Notes: generated by a model not told the origin, from the sequence alone. Positions 35,506 through 45,435 are shown, numbered from the stretch's first letter. The stretch is 55,680 nucleotides of DNA from Oligoflexia bacterium (GCA_019694465.1 JAIBBV010000018.1:1-55680); one strand, 5' to 3'. A program made the numbers and translations.

Positions 35506-36269
35506 GCATCCCAGCTGTAGAAGTACACGATTTAACGGTCGCCTATCGGCAACGCCCAGTGCTATGGGACATAGACTTTAGCATTCCCGAGGGATGCTTA
35601 GCAGCGGTGGTTGGCCCCAACGGTGCAGGAAAGTCCACACTACTTAAAGCAGTTATGGGCCTTCTGCCTAGCACAAGTGGCTATGTTAATATTTTTGGTG
35701 AACCAGTACTAAACAAGCGTTCAATAATCGCTTACGTGCCACAAAGAGAAGAGGTCGACTGGGATTTCCCGATCACGGTGCAGGAAGTAGTCATGATGGG
35801 CCGCACAGGACGGCTCCCATTTTGGAGACGTGTGAGCACTCATGATAGGAATATGGTGGAGCAAGCACTCACCGAAGTCGGCATCTTTGACCTAAAGCAC
35901 CGGCACATCAGTGAACTTTCCGGCGGACAACAACAACGCGTTTTTATTGCTCGCGCCCTAGCCCAAGATGCGGCCATATACTTAATGGATGAGCCCTTTG
36001 CGGGGGTTGATGCGGCTACAGAAAAAGCTGTGATTGAGCTATTTCGCAAACTCAAGGCTGCGCGCAAAACCGTCATATGCGTGCACCATGATCTACACAC
36101 ACTCGCGGATTACTTCGACTATGTGGTGCTGGTCAACCTGCGTTTAGTCGCGGCCGGGCAGACTAGCGCGACACTCACTCCAGAAAATCTTAACAAAACC
36201 TACGGTGGACGGCTGGGGCTACTAAGCGAAATCACAGAGCGCGTACGAAAGCGCCAAGTCGATATGTAG
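35502..36269 (+). CDS. mntB: metal (Mn) ABC transporter ATP-binding protein
   Basis: 255 residues. Walker A VGPNGAGKSTLLKAVMG, Q-loop YVPQREEVDWDFP, signature LSGGQQQRVFIARALAQD, Walker B IYLMDEPFAGVD, and switch His in VICVHHDLH. The Q-loop context (PQREEVDWDFPITVQEVVMM) is characteristic of Zn/Mn-type MntB/TroB ATPases. It powers uptake through the two membrane subunits. The start overlaps the binding-protein stop (ATGA), and the next permease begins 3 bases after its stop. Complete and canonical. The symbol follows Bacillus-style naming; naming differs between organisms. Confidence 0.95.
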   Translation: MSIPAVEVHDLTVAYRQRPVLWDIDFSIPEGCLAAVVGPNGAGKSTLLKAVMGLLPSTSGYVNIFGEPVLNKRSIIAYVPQREEVDWDFPITVQEVVMMGRTGRLPFWRRVSTHDRNMVEQALTEVGIFDLKHRHISELSGGQQQRVFIARALAQDAAIYLMDEPFAGVDAATEKAVIELFRKLKAARKTVICVHHDLHTLADYFDYVVLVNLRLVAAGQTSATLTPENLNKTYGGRLGLLSEITERVRKRQVDM

Positions 36270-36272
36270 ATT

Positions 36273-37598
36273 ATGACTGGCATGATTCAAGAACTAGCTA
36301 ACTTTTGGTCTCTGAGTGACCGGAATGTACTGTGGGTGTTACTTGGCGCGGCGCTGCTTGGACTAAGTAACGGGATCATTGGCTGCTTCGCCTTTCTGCA
36401 ACGAAAATCGCTAATCGGAGATGCCCTAGCCCACGCCGCCTTACCGGGCGTAGTTTTTATGTTCTATTTCACACATAGCCGCGATCCTTGGCTTTTGCTG
36501 GCGGGCGCAGGTCTTAGCTGTATCGTCGCACACGTCTGTAGCGAATACTTAATTAGGCGCACTAAGATCAAAGAGGATTCAGCGCTTGCGATTATTCTGT
36601 CGCTCTCTTTCGCGCTGGGTGTGTTTATGTTGTCCATGATCCAGAAGCTACCAATCCCAAATCAGGCCGGTCTCGATAAGATCTTGTTTGGTCAAGCTGC
36701 TGCTATGAATAGCGCCGACGTTAAGTTGCTTGCTATTAGTAGCTGCATTCTTGTGCTCTTAACGCTACTTTGCTTTCGTTCCTGGCGTTTGTTAGTTTTT
36801 GATCCAGTCTATGCCACAAGTATCGGACTGCCGGTACGCTGGCTGCAGGGCGCATTATCAGCAGCACTGGTGCTGGCTGTCGTGATTGGCCTTCAACTGG
36901 CGGGGGTGGTATTGGTAGCAGCGCTAATCCTCACACCTGCAGCGGCTGCCCGCTATTGGACAAATAAACTTGGCACAATGCTGATATTGGCTGGAATGTT
37001 TGGGGCTTTGTCAGGCGTTTTCGCGACCCAAGTATCATACCTAGCTCCACGAATGCCTACCGGTCCATGGATGGTAATGGCAGTAACGGCCATTTTTGCG
37101 GTTTCACTACTTTTTGCGCCTTCACGCGGCCTGCTCATACGCGCACTGCGGCGTCACCGTCAACAGTTACGTATAAATGAAGAAAACGTGCTTCGCACGA
37201 TGTACAAACTTTTAGAACAGCATCGCTCACCCCTACCCGGCCTCGACTCCGCTCAGATTCTATCTTTTCGCTCCATGCTTCCGCAGCAGCTAGAACTAGT
37301 TTTGAAACGTCTTAAACGCCGATCCGAGATTGTGCAGGACGGCGCTTTAATAAATTTTACCAGCTCTGGCTATCAACATGCCCGAGCCCTCACGCGACGT
37401 CATAGACTATGGGAGGCCTACCTAGCTGAGCGACTGGGTCTAGCCGCCGACCATGTTCATAGAGATGCAGAAGAGATAGAGCACATTCTAGGCCCAGATT
37501 TAGAAGCTGCCCTGCTTGATGAGCTGGAACAGTCAACTAGTGATCCGCATGGACGCAGCATTCCTCGTAGCATTTCAAAGGAGCACGAGCATGAGTGA
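36273..37598 (+). CDS. mntC: metal (Mn) ABC transporter permease fused to a DtxR/MntR-like C-terminal domain
   Basis: 441 residues. Residues 1-290 form an ABC-3 permease with 8-9 membrane helices: SLIGDALAHAALPGVVFMFY, then EDSALAIILSLSFALGVFML, and AGVVLVAALILTPAAAARYW, the motif contacting the ATPase being near GDALAHAALPG. Residues 295-441 (about 37155-37598) are soluble: INEENVLRTMYKLLEQHRSP, then PQQLELVLKRLKRRSEIVQD and LTRRHRLWEAYLAERLGLAA with DHVHRDAEEIEHILG. That is a winged-helix plus the Mn-ligand/dimerisation module of the DtxR family. A metal-sensing gate on the cytoplasmic face is an inference. Similar fusions exist in some bacteria. Overlaps the next gene by 8 bases. Confidence 0.9.
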   Translation: MTGMIQELANFWSLSDRNVLWVLLGAALLGLSNGIIGCFAFLQRKSLIGDALAHAALPGVVFMFYFTHSRDPWLLLAGAGLSCIVAHVCSEYLIRRTKIKEDSALAIILSLSFALGVFMLSMIQKLPIPNQAGLDKILFGQAAAMNSADVKLLAISSCILVLLTLLCFRSWRLLVFDPVYATSIGLPVRWLQGALSAALVLAVVIGLQLAGVVLVAALILTPAAAARYWTNKLGTMLILAGMFGALSGVFATQVSYLAPRMPTGPWMVMAVTAIFAVSLLFAPSRGLLIRALRRHRQQLRINEENVLRTMYKLLEQHRSPLPGLDSAQILSFRSMLPQQLELVLKRLKRRSEIVQDGALINFTSSGYQHARALTRRHRLWEAYLAERLGLAADHVHRDAEEIEHILGPDLEAALLDELEQSTSDPHGRSIPRSISKEHEHE

Positions 37599-38433
37599 TG
37601 CTACTTGGATTATAGCTACCGGGGCACTTGCTGGCATTTCTTGTGCGTTGGTTGGGACTTTCTTAGTGCTACGTCGTCTCTCAATGTTGGGCGATGCTAT
37701 AAGCCACTCCGTACTTGCCGGCTTGGTCTCTGGGTTTTTGCTAACCGGGAGTCGCTCGCTGCCAATAATGTTCATTGGTGCAATTGCGGTAGGAATATTG
37801 ACAGCTTTTATTACTAACTTACTGCACGAACGTGGAAAGCTTCAGCAAGACGCGAGTATTGGCATTACCTTCACGTGGCTATTTGCGTTAGGAGTGATAC
37901 TCATCTCGGCCTTTGCCGGCCAAGTTGACTTGGATCAAGATTGCGTCCTTTTTGGAGAAATTGCATTTACACCACTAGACACAGTGATGTTTGGAAACAC
38001 AGATATAGGCCCACGTGCATTCTGGACTCTGCTTCTGGTACTGTCTGTGAACTTGCTGACAATCGGCGCTGGCTACCGGCAGCTCAAAGTATGTAGCTTT
38101 GATCCGACCTTGGCGCGCTCCTTGGGGGTGAAGGTAACTTTCTGGCACTACGTACTAATGACTCTGGTTTCGTTAACCACAGTTGCAGCTTTCGAAGCGG
38201 TTGGGTCAATTCTCGTAGTTGCCTTGCTTGTTGTCCCAGCTAACGCAGCGTTCCTTCTGACGCATAGGCTTGGGAATATGCTGGCCATCGCAAGTCTAAT
38301 CGCTGTTATTGCATCGTTCAGCGGGTATCACCTGGCAGTACACTTCGATGCGTCCATCTCAGCAGGGATGGCCCTAAGCGCAGGGTTACTATTAGCGCTC
38401 TCGCTATTTGTCCCACGAGGACTCCGAAGCTAG
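37591..38433 (+). CDS. mntD: metal (Mn) ABC transporter permease, second subunit
   Basis: 280 residues from ATG 37591, chosen because AAAGGAG lies 7 bases upstream; it overlaps the fused permease by 8 bases. Eight to nine membrane helices of the ABC-3 family: LVLRRLSMLGDAISHSVLAG (ATPase-contact motif), then QDASIGITFTWLFALGVILI and FEAVGSILVVALLVVPANAA. It has no C-terminal DtxR module, unlike its partner, so the transporter is a heterodimeric pore in which only one half carries the extra domain. Last gene of the operon, followed by a palindromic repeat at 38470-38569. Complete. Confidence 0.93.
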   Translation: MSDATWIIATGALAGISCALVGTFLVLRRLSMLGDAISHSVLAGLVSGFLLTGSRSLPIMFIGAIAVGILTAFITNLLHERGKLQQDASIGITFTWLFALGVILISAFAGQVDLDQDCVLFGEIAFTPLDTVMFGNTDIGPRAFWTLLLVLSVNLLTIGAGYRQLKVCSFDPTLARSLGVKVTFWHYVLMTLVSLTTVAAFEAVGSILVVALLVVPANAAFLLTHRLGNMLAIASLIAVIASFSGYHLAVHFDASISAGMALSAGLLLALSLFVPRGLRS

Positions 38434-38469
38434 TAAAGCTATCCGTGACTTGTGGCAAGTAATTTGTAG

Positions 38470-38569
38470 GGGATTGCTTCGTCGGTCTGCTACGCAGCCT
38501 TCGTCGCAATCACAGAGAGCTGTCATTGCGAAGCGACGTGCCGGTCGTGTGGGTTAACGAAGCAATCCC
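38470..38569. repeat. ~100-bp nested palindromic element
   Basis: Outer arms GGGATTGCTTCGT (38470-38482) and ACGAAGCAATCCC (38557-38569) are perfect inverted repeats. Inside, TTCGTCGCAAT and ATTGCGAAGCGACG form a second imperfect pair around ACAGAGAGCTGT. Elements of this wording (ATTGCTTCG ... GCAATGACA type) occur as dispersed palindromes in several bacterial genomes. It fills the gap between two convergent genes. Confidence 0.85.
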
Positions 38570-38575
38570 TTGCTA

Positions 38576-41305
38576 CTAGCAACTGGTGCTCGAAGTCGGA
38601 GCAAGCGCAGCCGCAGTTAAGCTCTGATCAAGCTTCTTCTTAGCGGTGCTCAACCACTTCTTGATGTCAGACTTCTTAGCCAGACCCTTCTTTTTGGCGT
38701 AATTTGTCAACGAAGTTACTAAGCCTGAAAGTGAATTACTGTTTGTTACGTAATCACTTATTTTGGCTCCAAATGTCGCGGTGACACATACACTAGTGGT
38801 CTGGGTGCAGCTAGTTACAACTGTTGGAATACTCCAAGTTGTTGTCCAGTTAGCTGTATATAACTTCTTAGCGCTGGTGCTGATGGACTTTATGAACTTC
38901 TTACCAGAGGCAGATTTCTCCTTCTTTAGCAGCGCCTTAGATATCAGCCCAACGTAGTTAGCCTGACTTAACGCGTTGCCATCCATTGCAAACAACAAGG
39001 ACGACACATCCTGGTTACTGCAAATTGGCACCACTGGCGTGTCTGTAGGCACAACCGTCGGTGTATCAGTTGGTACAGCGGTCGGAGTGTCAGTTGGAGC
39101 TGCCGTAGGCGTATCGGTTGGCACTACCGTTGCCGTATCAGTCGGAGATGCTGTGGCAGTCACCACTACTGTCGCCGTCGGCGATGGAGTGTCAGTCGGT
39201 GTACTGGTTGGAGTATCCGTTGGCACACTAGTAGGTGTGTCGGTTGGCACCACTGTCGGCGTATCAGTCGGAGTAGCCGTAGCTGTCACCACCACTGTAG
39301 CAGTAGGGAATGGTGTATTAGTAGGCGTATCTGTAGGAGTACTAGTCGGAATAGTGGTTGCCGTATCCGTCGGGGTTGCGGTCGGAGTATCGGTTGGAGC
39401 CGGCGTTGGCGTGTTAATTGTCACCAACACTTGATCCTGATTCGATGTGACCGGATTATTCAGCGAGTCAGTTCCGCTTGCAACAGCGGTATTTAAAGTA
39501 TCAACTGTCAAAATCATTGTGCATGTGAACACCCAGCTCTCGCCTGGATCCAGCACAAGATCGTTATTGCCGGTTACTACGTTCGCGAATATTACACTTG
39601 CGCACTTATCATCGCTAACGCTAATGGAGTCGATCTTATCGTCGCCAGTATTTGTTACCAAGTACGAATAGGTAATCGTATCTCCGGAATTAATACTTTG
39701 GACACCAGTGCTCTTATCTAGCGATAGAGCCGGAGCGATAACTGTAACTTTTGCCGAGTTGGAATCTGTAATCTGCAACTGCGATAGTTGATCTAGTGCA
39801 GTGACAGTTCCAACGTTAATGGTGGTTTGATTCAGGTTCTGTGCGCAAGTGTAATCCCACACCTCGCCTGGCTCAAGCAGAGCATCATTATCTCCCGTGA
39901 GATAACTAGAGAACACCACTGGCGAACACTTATCATCCACTACCACGACATTGGTCGCAGCTCCCAATCCGGTATTTGAGACCTGGTAGTGATATGTCAC
40001 CAGCGACCCATTGTAGACCACATTCGCATTAGGCGTCTTGTTAATATCAATAATCGCAAATGGTCCCGGAATTTGAACTCCTGTTGGTTGGCTAGCAGTG
40101 TTGTTTGCCAAAACTTCATCATTAAGGCACTGCACACTTACATTGTTACACAATGCCTCCGCACCCGTACATGGCGAAGGTCCACCCGGACCAACTTGTG
40201 CAGTTGCTGCTACAAGCACGGTCACACTGATAGTAACAGTCTCGAGCGGTGCTAGGTCATATAGTCGACATGTGATAACACCGCCACTTGGTGCCCCATC
40301 ATGAACACACTGAGTGGGCATGCCTGTGCTATCGGCAATCGAAAGCGACGCAAACACAGTATTTGGATCAAGCGTATCTGCAAGCCGCACGTTGTGGGCA
40401 TGCACATTTCCTGAAGTGTTGGTCACTTCAATCTTATAACTTAGAGTCCCTAGTAAATCTGCCGGATCAGGACCATCCTGCTTTTGAACTCTTACATCTG
40501 CGTGGCGAGTTTCAAATGAGTTTACAAGAAGCGGAATGGTCTGCTGCCCAACGTTAATGGGCTCAGGATTTGGGGCTAAAGTATGCGCAGTGCTTAAACG
40601 CGACTGAACTACCCCTGTAGCACCAGAAGGGAACACCCCGTCAAGCGCTAACCAAATTTCTACAATGGCGCAGTCTCCCTGCTCCAATCCGCCTACTTGA
40701 AAGCTCCCAACAATATCGTTGCCAGACGCGCTTGATGAAAACTGCAGAGTTTCATTGCCATCTAAACTGTCTGAAGCAGAGTCACTTGGATCAATGAACG
40801 CACAGAGTACCTTCAAATTTCCATCGTACCCGAAATTGTCATTGCTGGTTGTGTTTGTGCGCCAGCCAGCATCAAATTGAATTGCTCCATGCTCAGGATC
40901 CTGAGAGGCAACTAAGGCAGTGCGACACACCTTAACCTCAAATGCCACAACTTGCCCAAGCGAAAGATCCTTCGGGGCAAGAGACTTCACCGCATCGAGC
41001 GGATCACCAAAACGTGCGTCATCACTGGGAGAATTCTCTGGTGGATTAAGTGGATTAAAAGCTATTCCATTAGGGTGATTGGGACAAGCAAGTTGGGCAG
41101 GAAGCAGGTGATTGTAACTTAGTGGATTAGCAGCTGCGAAAGTTAGCTGATAGTCCGTCCCTGCAGCATGCGCCGAGAATGGCGCACATAAGCTAAACAG
41201 GCAGAGTAGAATCACTGCCTGGAAAACTAAGCTTGTTGGGAATAAGAAACTAATATTGTGGGAGGAACAAAAGGAACTAGGACTGGACTGACCACTCTCT
41301 TCCAT
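38576..41305 (-). CDS. exported protein with DUF11-type repeats and long Thr/Pro linker
   Basis: 909 residues from ATG 41303-41305, with AAGG 7 bases upstream; a GTG two codons earlier is possible. Signal peptide with a long polar start ends [12 protein letters not shown]11-like Ig repeats: [20 protein letters not shown], then [20 protein letters not shown] and [21 protein letters not shown] Thr/Pro linker of about 130 residues follows (39020-39420), built of TPT-D/T units such as [13 protein letters not shown]. The C-terminal domain (about 760-909) is Lys/Ser-rich with paired Cys. DUF11 proteins are usually large cell-surface or matrix components. The low-complexity linker probably spans a polysaccharide layer. 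A 9-base G tract lies about 110 bases upstream. Confidence 0.88.
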   Translation of the reverse strand: MEESGQSSPSSFCSSHNISFLFPTSLVFQAVILLCLFSLCAPFSAHAAGTDYQLTFAAANPLSYNHLLPAQLACPNHPNGIAFNPLNPPENSPSDDARFGDPLDAVKSLAPKDLSLGQVVAFEVKVCRTALVASQDPEHGAIQFDAGWRTNTTSNDNFGYDGNLKVLCAFIDPSDSASDSLDGNETLQFSSSASGNDIVGSFQVGGLEQGDCAIVEIWLALDGVFPSGATGVVQSRLSTAHTLAPNPEPINVGQQTIPLLVNSFETRHADVRVQKQDGPDPADLLGTLSYKIEVTNTSGNVHAHNVRLADTLDPNTVFASLSIADSTGMPTQCVHDGAPSGGVITCRLYDLAPLETVTISVTVLVAATAQVGPGGPSPCTGAEALCNNVSVQCLNDEVLANNTASQPTGVQIPGPFAIIDINKTPNANVVYNGSLVTYHYQVSNTGLGAATNVVVVDDKCSPVVFSSYLTGDNDALLEPGEVWDYTCAQNLNQTTINVGTVTALDQLSQLQITDSNSAKVTVIAPALSLDKSTGVQSINSGDTITYSYLVTNTGDDKIDSISVSDDKCASVIFANVVTGNNDLVLDPGESWVFTCTMILTVDTLNTAVASGTDSLNNPVTSNQDQVLVTINTPTPAPTDTPTATPTDTATTIPTSTPTDTPTNTPFPTATVVVTATATPTDTPTVVPTDTPTSVPTDTPTSTPTDTPSPTATVVVTATASPTDTATVVPTDTPTAAPTDTPTAVPTDTPTVVPTDTPVVPICSNQDVSSLLFAMDGNALSQANYVGLISKALLKKEKSASGKKFIKSISTSAKKLYTANWTTTWSIPTVVTSCTQTTSVCVTATFGAKISDYVTNSNSLSGLVTSLTNYAKKKGLAKKSDIKKWLSTAKKKLDQSLTAAALAPTSSTSC

Positions 41306-41311
41306 GAGCAC

Positions 41312-41750
41312 ACCTTAATCTAATCGATTCCAATGAACACTGCGGAGAATGTAGTCCATGCTATGCACTAGGCAACGGGACCGCCCCACTTCACCGCGTC
41401 GAACTCCACCATAGCCCCCCCCCAAAGTCTATAGATGAAGCGCAGGGGCACCTTATACCTCAATAAGTAATTAAGTCCACCTCAAACTGGCCAATTTAGT
41501 AAGGCAGGCAAGTCGAACTGATGAAAAAACTGGGAAATTTCAAGCTCTTGCTGATAGGCTCAGAAATTTTCGTATTTTTATTGGAGCCAGTCTCTCCAAT
41601 CCACTAGGAGCGGGCCTTGTCAGCGACACAAAGCACTCAGCTTGGAATTATGTCCGATAAATAGAGAAAGAGAAGCACATTGCCCCTAAACCCTAGCTCA
41701 AATCTGAGATCACATTGAGCGCTCAGGGCAGACTAAGACATGCCGGCACC
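41312..41750. other. noncoding interval with homopolymer tract
   Basis: About 440 bases upstream of the DUF11 gene. A run of nine C (41415-41423; nine G on the coding strand) is the notable feature. A possible promoter reads TTGCCT and TACATT with 16-base spacing on the minus strand. No gene is supported. Confidence 0.4.
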
Positions 41751-42995
41751 TTACTTTTGCCCCTTAGGCTTGCCGCCTCCAGCCACGCCCTTTTCAGGAT
41801 TTGGAGATCCCTTCTCGCCACCAGCCACGTCAGGGCCTGCTGTAACCTTGCCATTCCGCGCAGCCTCAACGGCCTGCTCAGCGTAGTGCGCCTGCAACCG
41901 GTAGTAAGCATCAAGATTGGCAATGTTGGGAGTATCCTTAAGACGTTGCTTAAAATCCTTTGAGGTCATGTCCAGCCCATTGGCCTTTAACAGAGCGATT
42001 ACTTCGGCTTTCTTCAATACGGCAGGGGCGTTAAGAGTAGCGAGAATCTTTCCCGCCAAAACATCGGCAGTCTTTATGTCGACCTCAGAATTAGACTTCT
42101 GAGAAGCTGAGTCTCCCAAAGCGAGTCTAAGCACAGCCTGCCTAACCGCAGCAGAAGCAGGCTTATTATCTTGAGGACAAATGATGGACACGAAACTAAG
42201 TACAGCTGTCCTATCAACCGTTACTTTGCCTCCACCCTTACGTCGCAAAATGTCTCCAACTGAAGGCAAAGCTCCAGAATTCGCCTGCGCCAAGCTTGAA
42301 AGGCCATCAACAATTTTTTGATATCCAGGGAGCTCTGCGAGTGAGGTGACTTTTGAATCGGCAGCTTCAGCCCAAAGCCTTACCATATGCGCAGCTGAAT
42401 CCCCTGCCCAACTTGGAGCGGTACAGGCATCCGGATTCCAACAAAACGTAATCCCCAAAAGCCCAACTTTAATCAGTTCGGAGAAAGTATTGACTGAGAC
42501 TCCCTCTACCGCCGCGATAATATTACCATCAGTAGACCAGCCATTCTGCTTGCCTCTAAATGAGGCTGGAACACGTCTATCGAATTCCTCTTGCGGTAAC
42601 ACCAGAATCTTAATCCCAGGCGCAGGCTTTAGCTTAAACTCCGCCAGCTGCCTACAAATCATTGCTGTCACATCTTGCGCAGTTTGAACAATCTCGTCGT
42701 TACCTTTTCTACACTCCAACTCCTGTCCGGTGCTAAGTTTCTGCTTAACAAATTCTGTACCCAAACCCTGAGGGTCCGCCTTTGCGCCAGCGGCAGGCGG
42801 GCTGGCTATAGCTTTAGCATTCGATTTTTGTGCGTTTGCGGTCCCCGGAAAAATTGCGGCTAAGGCCACCAATGCAAGAGCACCAAATGTATTCGATGTG
42901 CTAGTGCCAGAGCTACGATGCTGCCCTGTGCCAGAATCAACCGCAGTGGTTGGCTCAGCGGCCGCTGCTCTTGTTGTTGATAATCCAGGATTCAT
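41751..42995 (-). CDS. exported protein of unknown function, Gly/Lys-rich C-terminus
   Basis: 414 residues from ATG 42993-42995, chosen for GGGGAGAG just upstream. Signal peptide unusually long: a polar Ala/Thr/Ser segment, then FGALALVALAAIFPGTANA-QK. The mature part has a helical domain with TAQDVTAMICRQLAEFKLKP and GIKILVLPQEEFDRRVPASF, then GVSVNTFSELIKVGLLGITF with paired Cys, and RQAVLRLALGDSASQKSN. The C-terminus is Pro/Gly/Lys-rich (GGGKPKGQK). No catalytic motif is recognised. Ordered upstream by the E1 gene, which ends 195 bases away on the same strand. Secreted or periplasmic; function unknown. Confidence 0.78.
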   Translation of the reverse strand: MNPGLSTTRAAAAEPTTAVDSGTGQHRSSGTSTSNTFGALALVALAAIFPGTANAQKSNAKAIASPPAAGAKADPQGLGTEFVKQKLSTGQELECRKGNDEIVQTAQDVTAMICRQLAEFKLKPAPGIKILVLPQEEFDRRVPASFRGKQNGWSTDGNIIAAVEGVSVNTFSELIKVGLLGITFCWNPDACTAPSWAGDSAAHMVRLWAEAADSKVTSLAELPGYQKIVDGLSSLAQANSGALPSVGDILRRKGGGKVTVDRTAVLSFVSIICPQDNKPASAAVRQAVLRLALGDSASQKSNSEVDIKTADVLAGKILATLNAPAVLKKAEVIALLKANGLDMTSKDFKQRLKDTPNIANLDAYYRLQAHYAEQAVEAARNGKVTAGPDVAGGEKGSPNPEKGVAGGGKPKGQK

Positions 42996-43124
42996 AAAAA
43001 CTCTCCCCAAACCCGGCGCTATAGGAAAAAGGCGCCAAGGACCTACTATTGTTAGCTACTTAACGGATATGCGAAGAAAGAGCGATTACGTGCGCCATTA
43101 CTTTAGCGCAGCTTATTACGCTAA

Positions 43125-43168
43125 GAAACAGTTATATACCAAGAATTTGCTAGATATAATACTGTTTC
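43125..43168. repeat. inverted repeat GAAACAGT / ACTGTTTC
   Basis: Perfect 8-base arms at 43125-43132 and 43161-43168, with an AT-rich interior. It lies 130 bases upstream of the exported-protein start (42995) and just downstream of the E1 gene. Could be an operator or weak hairpin. Confidence 0.4.
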
Positions 43169-43190
43169 GACTAGTCAATTTAGACAGGCT

Positions 43191-45245
43191 TTAGGACTCA
43201 AGCATTTCAGCTAATTTTGCTGAGATCCCCTCCACCGTAGGCAGCACAGACTCCATCAAAGTCGTGTTATAAGGTATTGGAAGGTCTGGGACTGCCATGC
43301 GCTCTACCGGGCAATCCAGCTTAAAGAAAGCTTCCTTAGCAACAGTTGCAGCAATTTCGGCTCCAAAACCAGCGCAAAGCCCGTCTTCATGGACGATCAA
43401 AATGCGGCGGGTCCTACCCACAGACGCCAGCACTGCCTGCTTGTCCCAAGGCATGATTGTGCGCAAATCCAATAGCTCCGCAGAAACCCCGCTTTGCTGA
43501 ATTGCTAGATCGCAGCGCTCAACCATCGCACCCCAGCTCACCACGGTAACTTTCGTGCCTTCAGTGATTTGCTTCGCTTTGCCTAAAGGCAGTGCGAAAT
43601 CATCACCTGGGTAAGGGCGACGTGCCCATGCAGCATCAAGAAGATGCCGGTGCTCGAAGAATATCGTTGGATTATTGCTACGCATTGCTGTTCGCAATAA
43701 GCCAACGGCATCCTCCGCGTTGGATGGATAACACACCTGCCAACCGATCGCATGCGCCCAAAGCACTTCGCCAGAGACTGAGTGCCACGGGTCGCCGCAC
43801 TTCGCGAAACCACCAGGCATACGCACCACTATCGGGGCAGCGAATCGGTTCACGGTGCGCCAGCGCATTGTGCCACAATTATTTAGCTGCTCATGGGCCG
43901 GGTCGGCGTATTTACGAAACTGAATTTCGGCCACAGGCAACAAACCGCTAATGGCCATACCAACCGCGCGCCCAATGATCCCCTCCTCTGAAAGGCTCGT
44001 ATCGAACACACGGTCGGCACCAAAGGCATCTTGGAGCCCAAGCGTAACTGCATGCACTCCACCTTTGGGCCCTACATCTTCACCGAAAACAAGCACCTTC
44101 GGATTAATCTTGAGCTCACTCTCCAAAGTGCGCCTTACCGCAGTAACTAGGTTAATGCGCGTCGGCTCAGGCTGGGCTGTTGCACTACTAGCTGGTGGAT
44201 TATAGCCCGAAGCATATAAACCACCCGTTTGCTGAATCTCCTCATCAGCATAAACAAAACGAGCCACACCATTACAACTTGGTTCGGGACGCGCCAAGGC
44301 TGCCTCTAGGGCGGCATCAACATCCTTGTGCGCACGAGCCTCGATGGCGCTCCAATCGCTATCGGAGACCAACTTAGGCACCAAGAACTCCTTCAAAGCC
44401 TTTAATGGATCGCGCGAACGCTCCTGTTCAATTAGCTCTTTGCTCTTGTAAGCCTGCGTATCCTGGCCCGAGTGTCCTGACAGTCGCGGTACAGTCAATC
44501 GCAATAACGCGGGACCACTTCCATGTTCACGAACATGGCTCACAGCAGCGCTCATAAGTTCAAAGGCACCAGCCGGGCGAGACCCGTCCCCGTCAAATAT
44601 TTTCAGATTTGAGAAGGAAGCCAGATTCTTGGCAATATTTGCGCCCGGTGTTTGGAAGGTTGAAGGCACGGAAATGCCGAAACCATTGTCTTCGATATAG
44701 AACAACATTGGGAGTTTTAGCGTAGTTGCTATTGTTAACGATGACCAAAACCCATTTGTGGCTACGGAGGCATCGCCGCCTAGCACGACGCCCATCGCTC
44801 GTTCGTATGACTTATCTCCCAGCACCTTCTTAAAGTAGAGAATTGACTGCGCCCATCCTGCAATGGGGGTATATTGAGAGCCAACATCTCCAGACATTGG
44901 CAAAACTACAGGACCCTTCCCGTTGCGACGCGGCAAGTTACACACGACACCAATATCACGACCATCGCTAAAACCGCCCGACTTCCCCATCGGTCCCGCA
45001 AAAGCATCCTCGAGAGAAAGACCAAGCGTTAGAAGCATTGGGCGAGAGCGATAATAGGCCCCGACAGCGTCATGGGGGTGTTGCAATAAACTGCCAAGCA
45101 TTACCTGCAAGACATCGTGACCACGTGCAGTAAACTGATATAGAACTTTCTTCTCTGGAACTAGCCTGGTCTCCTCTATGCTGTCGATAGCACGTGAGGC
45201 AATGGATAGATAAACAACTCGCTGCCAATCAAAATCTGAGCGCAT
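43191..45245 (-). CDS. 2-oxoacid dehydrogenase E1, alpha-beta fusion (branched-chain type)
   Basis: 684 residues. The first ~345 are the E1-alpha half: AYYRSRPMLLTLGLSLEDAF, then GSQYTPIAGWAQSILYF and the TPP motif GGDASVATNGFWSSLTIATT...NGFGISVPS. The rest is the E1-beta half: INLVTAVRRTLESEL, FGEDVGPKGGVHAVTLGLQD, FDTSLSEEGIIGRAVGMAIS, MPGGFAKCGDP and ILIVHEDGLCAGFGAEIA. It decarboxylates a 2-oxoacid using thiamine diphosphate and passes the acyl group to an E2 lipoyl protein. Closest in character to branched-chain 2-oxoacid dehydrogenase. E2 and E3 are not in the window. GGGGAG precedes the ATG. Divergent from paaG. Substrate inferred only. Confidence 0.92.
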   Translation of the reverse strand: MRSDFDWQRVVYLSIASRAIDSIEETRLVPEKKVLYQFTARGHDVLQVMLGSLLQHPHDAVGAYYRSRPMLLTLGLSLEDAFAGPMGKSGGFSDGRDIGVVCNLPRRNGKGPVVLPMSGDVGSQYTPIAGWAQSILYFKKVLGDKSYERAMGVVLGGDASVATNGFWSSLTIATTLKLPMLFYIEDNGFGISVPSTFQTPGANIAKNLASFSNLKIFDGDGSRPAGAFELMSAAVSHVREHGSGPALLRLTVPRLSGHSGQDTQAYKSKELIEQERSRDPLKALKEFLVPKLVSDSDWSAIEARAHKDVDAALEAALARPEPSCNGVARFVYADEEIQQTGGLYASGYNPPASSATAQPEPTRINLVTAVRRTLESELKINPKVLVFGEDVGPKGGVHAVTLGLQDAFGADRVFDTSLSEEGIIGRAVGMAISGLLPVAEIQFRKYADPAHEQLNNCGTMRWRTVNRFAAPIVVRMPGGFAKCGDPWHSVSGEVLWAHAIGWQVCYPSNAEDAVGLLRTAMRSNNPTIFFEHRHLLDAAWARRPYPGDDFALPLGKAKQITEGTKVTVVSWGAMVERCDLAIQQSGVSAELLDLRTIMPWDKQAVLASVGRTRRILIVHEDGLCAGFGAEIAATVAKEAFFKLDCPVERMAVPDLPIPYNTTLMESVLPTVEGISAKLAEMLES

Positions 45246-45435
45246 AAACTCCCCAACAAGCAGACCAATTCATGCCATGTAACCCAAAAACTATCAATTC
45301 ACGGATGGCCCAGCTGTATCGAAATTAGAACAACAACAACCAATTACCCAACTAACTTGGCCCTTTCTTAATAGCCCATTTCCTTCCATTTTTTATGGTT
45401 AAGGGGTAGAAGATAGGCTTGGGAGAAGCATTTAC

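Noticed and set aside
39020..39420. DNA tandem repetition resembling a repeat array
   Set aside because: It is the Thr/Pro linker coding region of the DUF11 protein, in frame and without spacers, not a CRISPR array.
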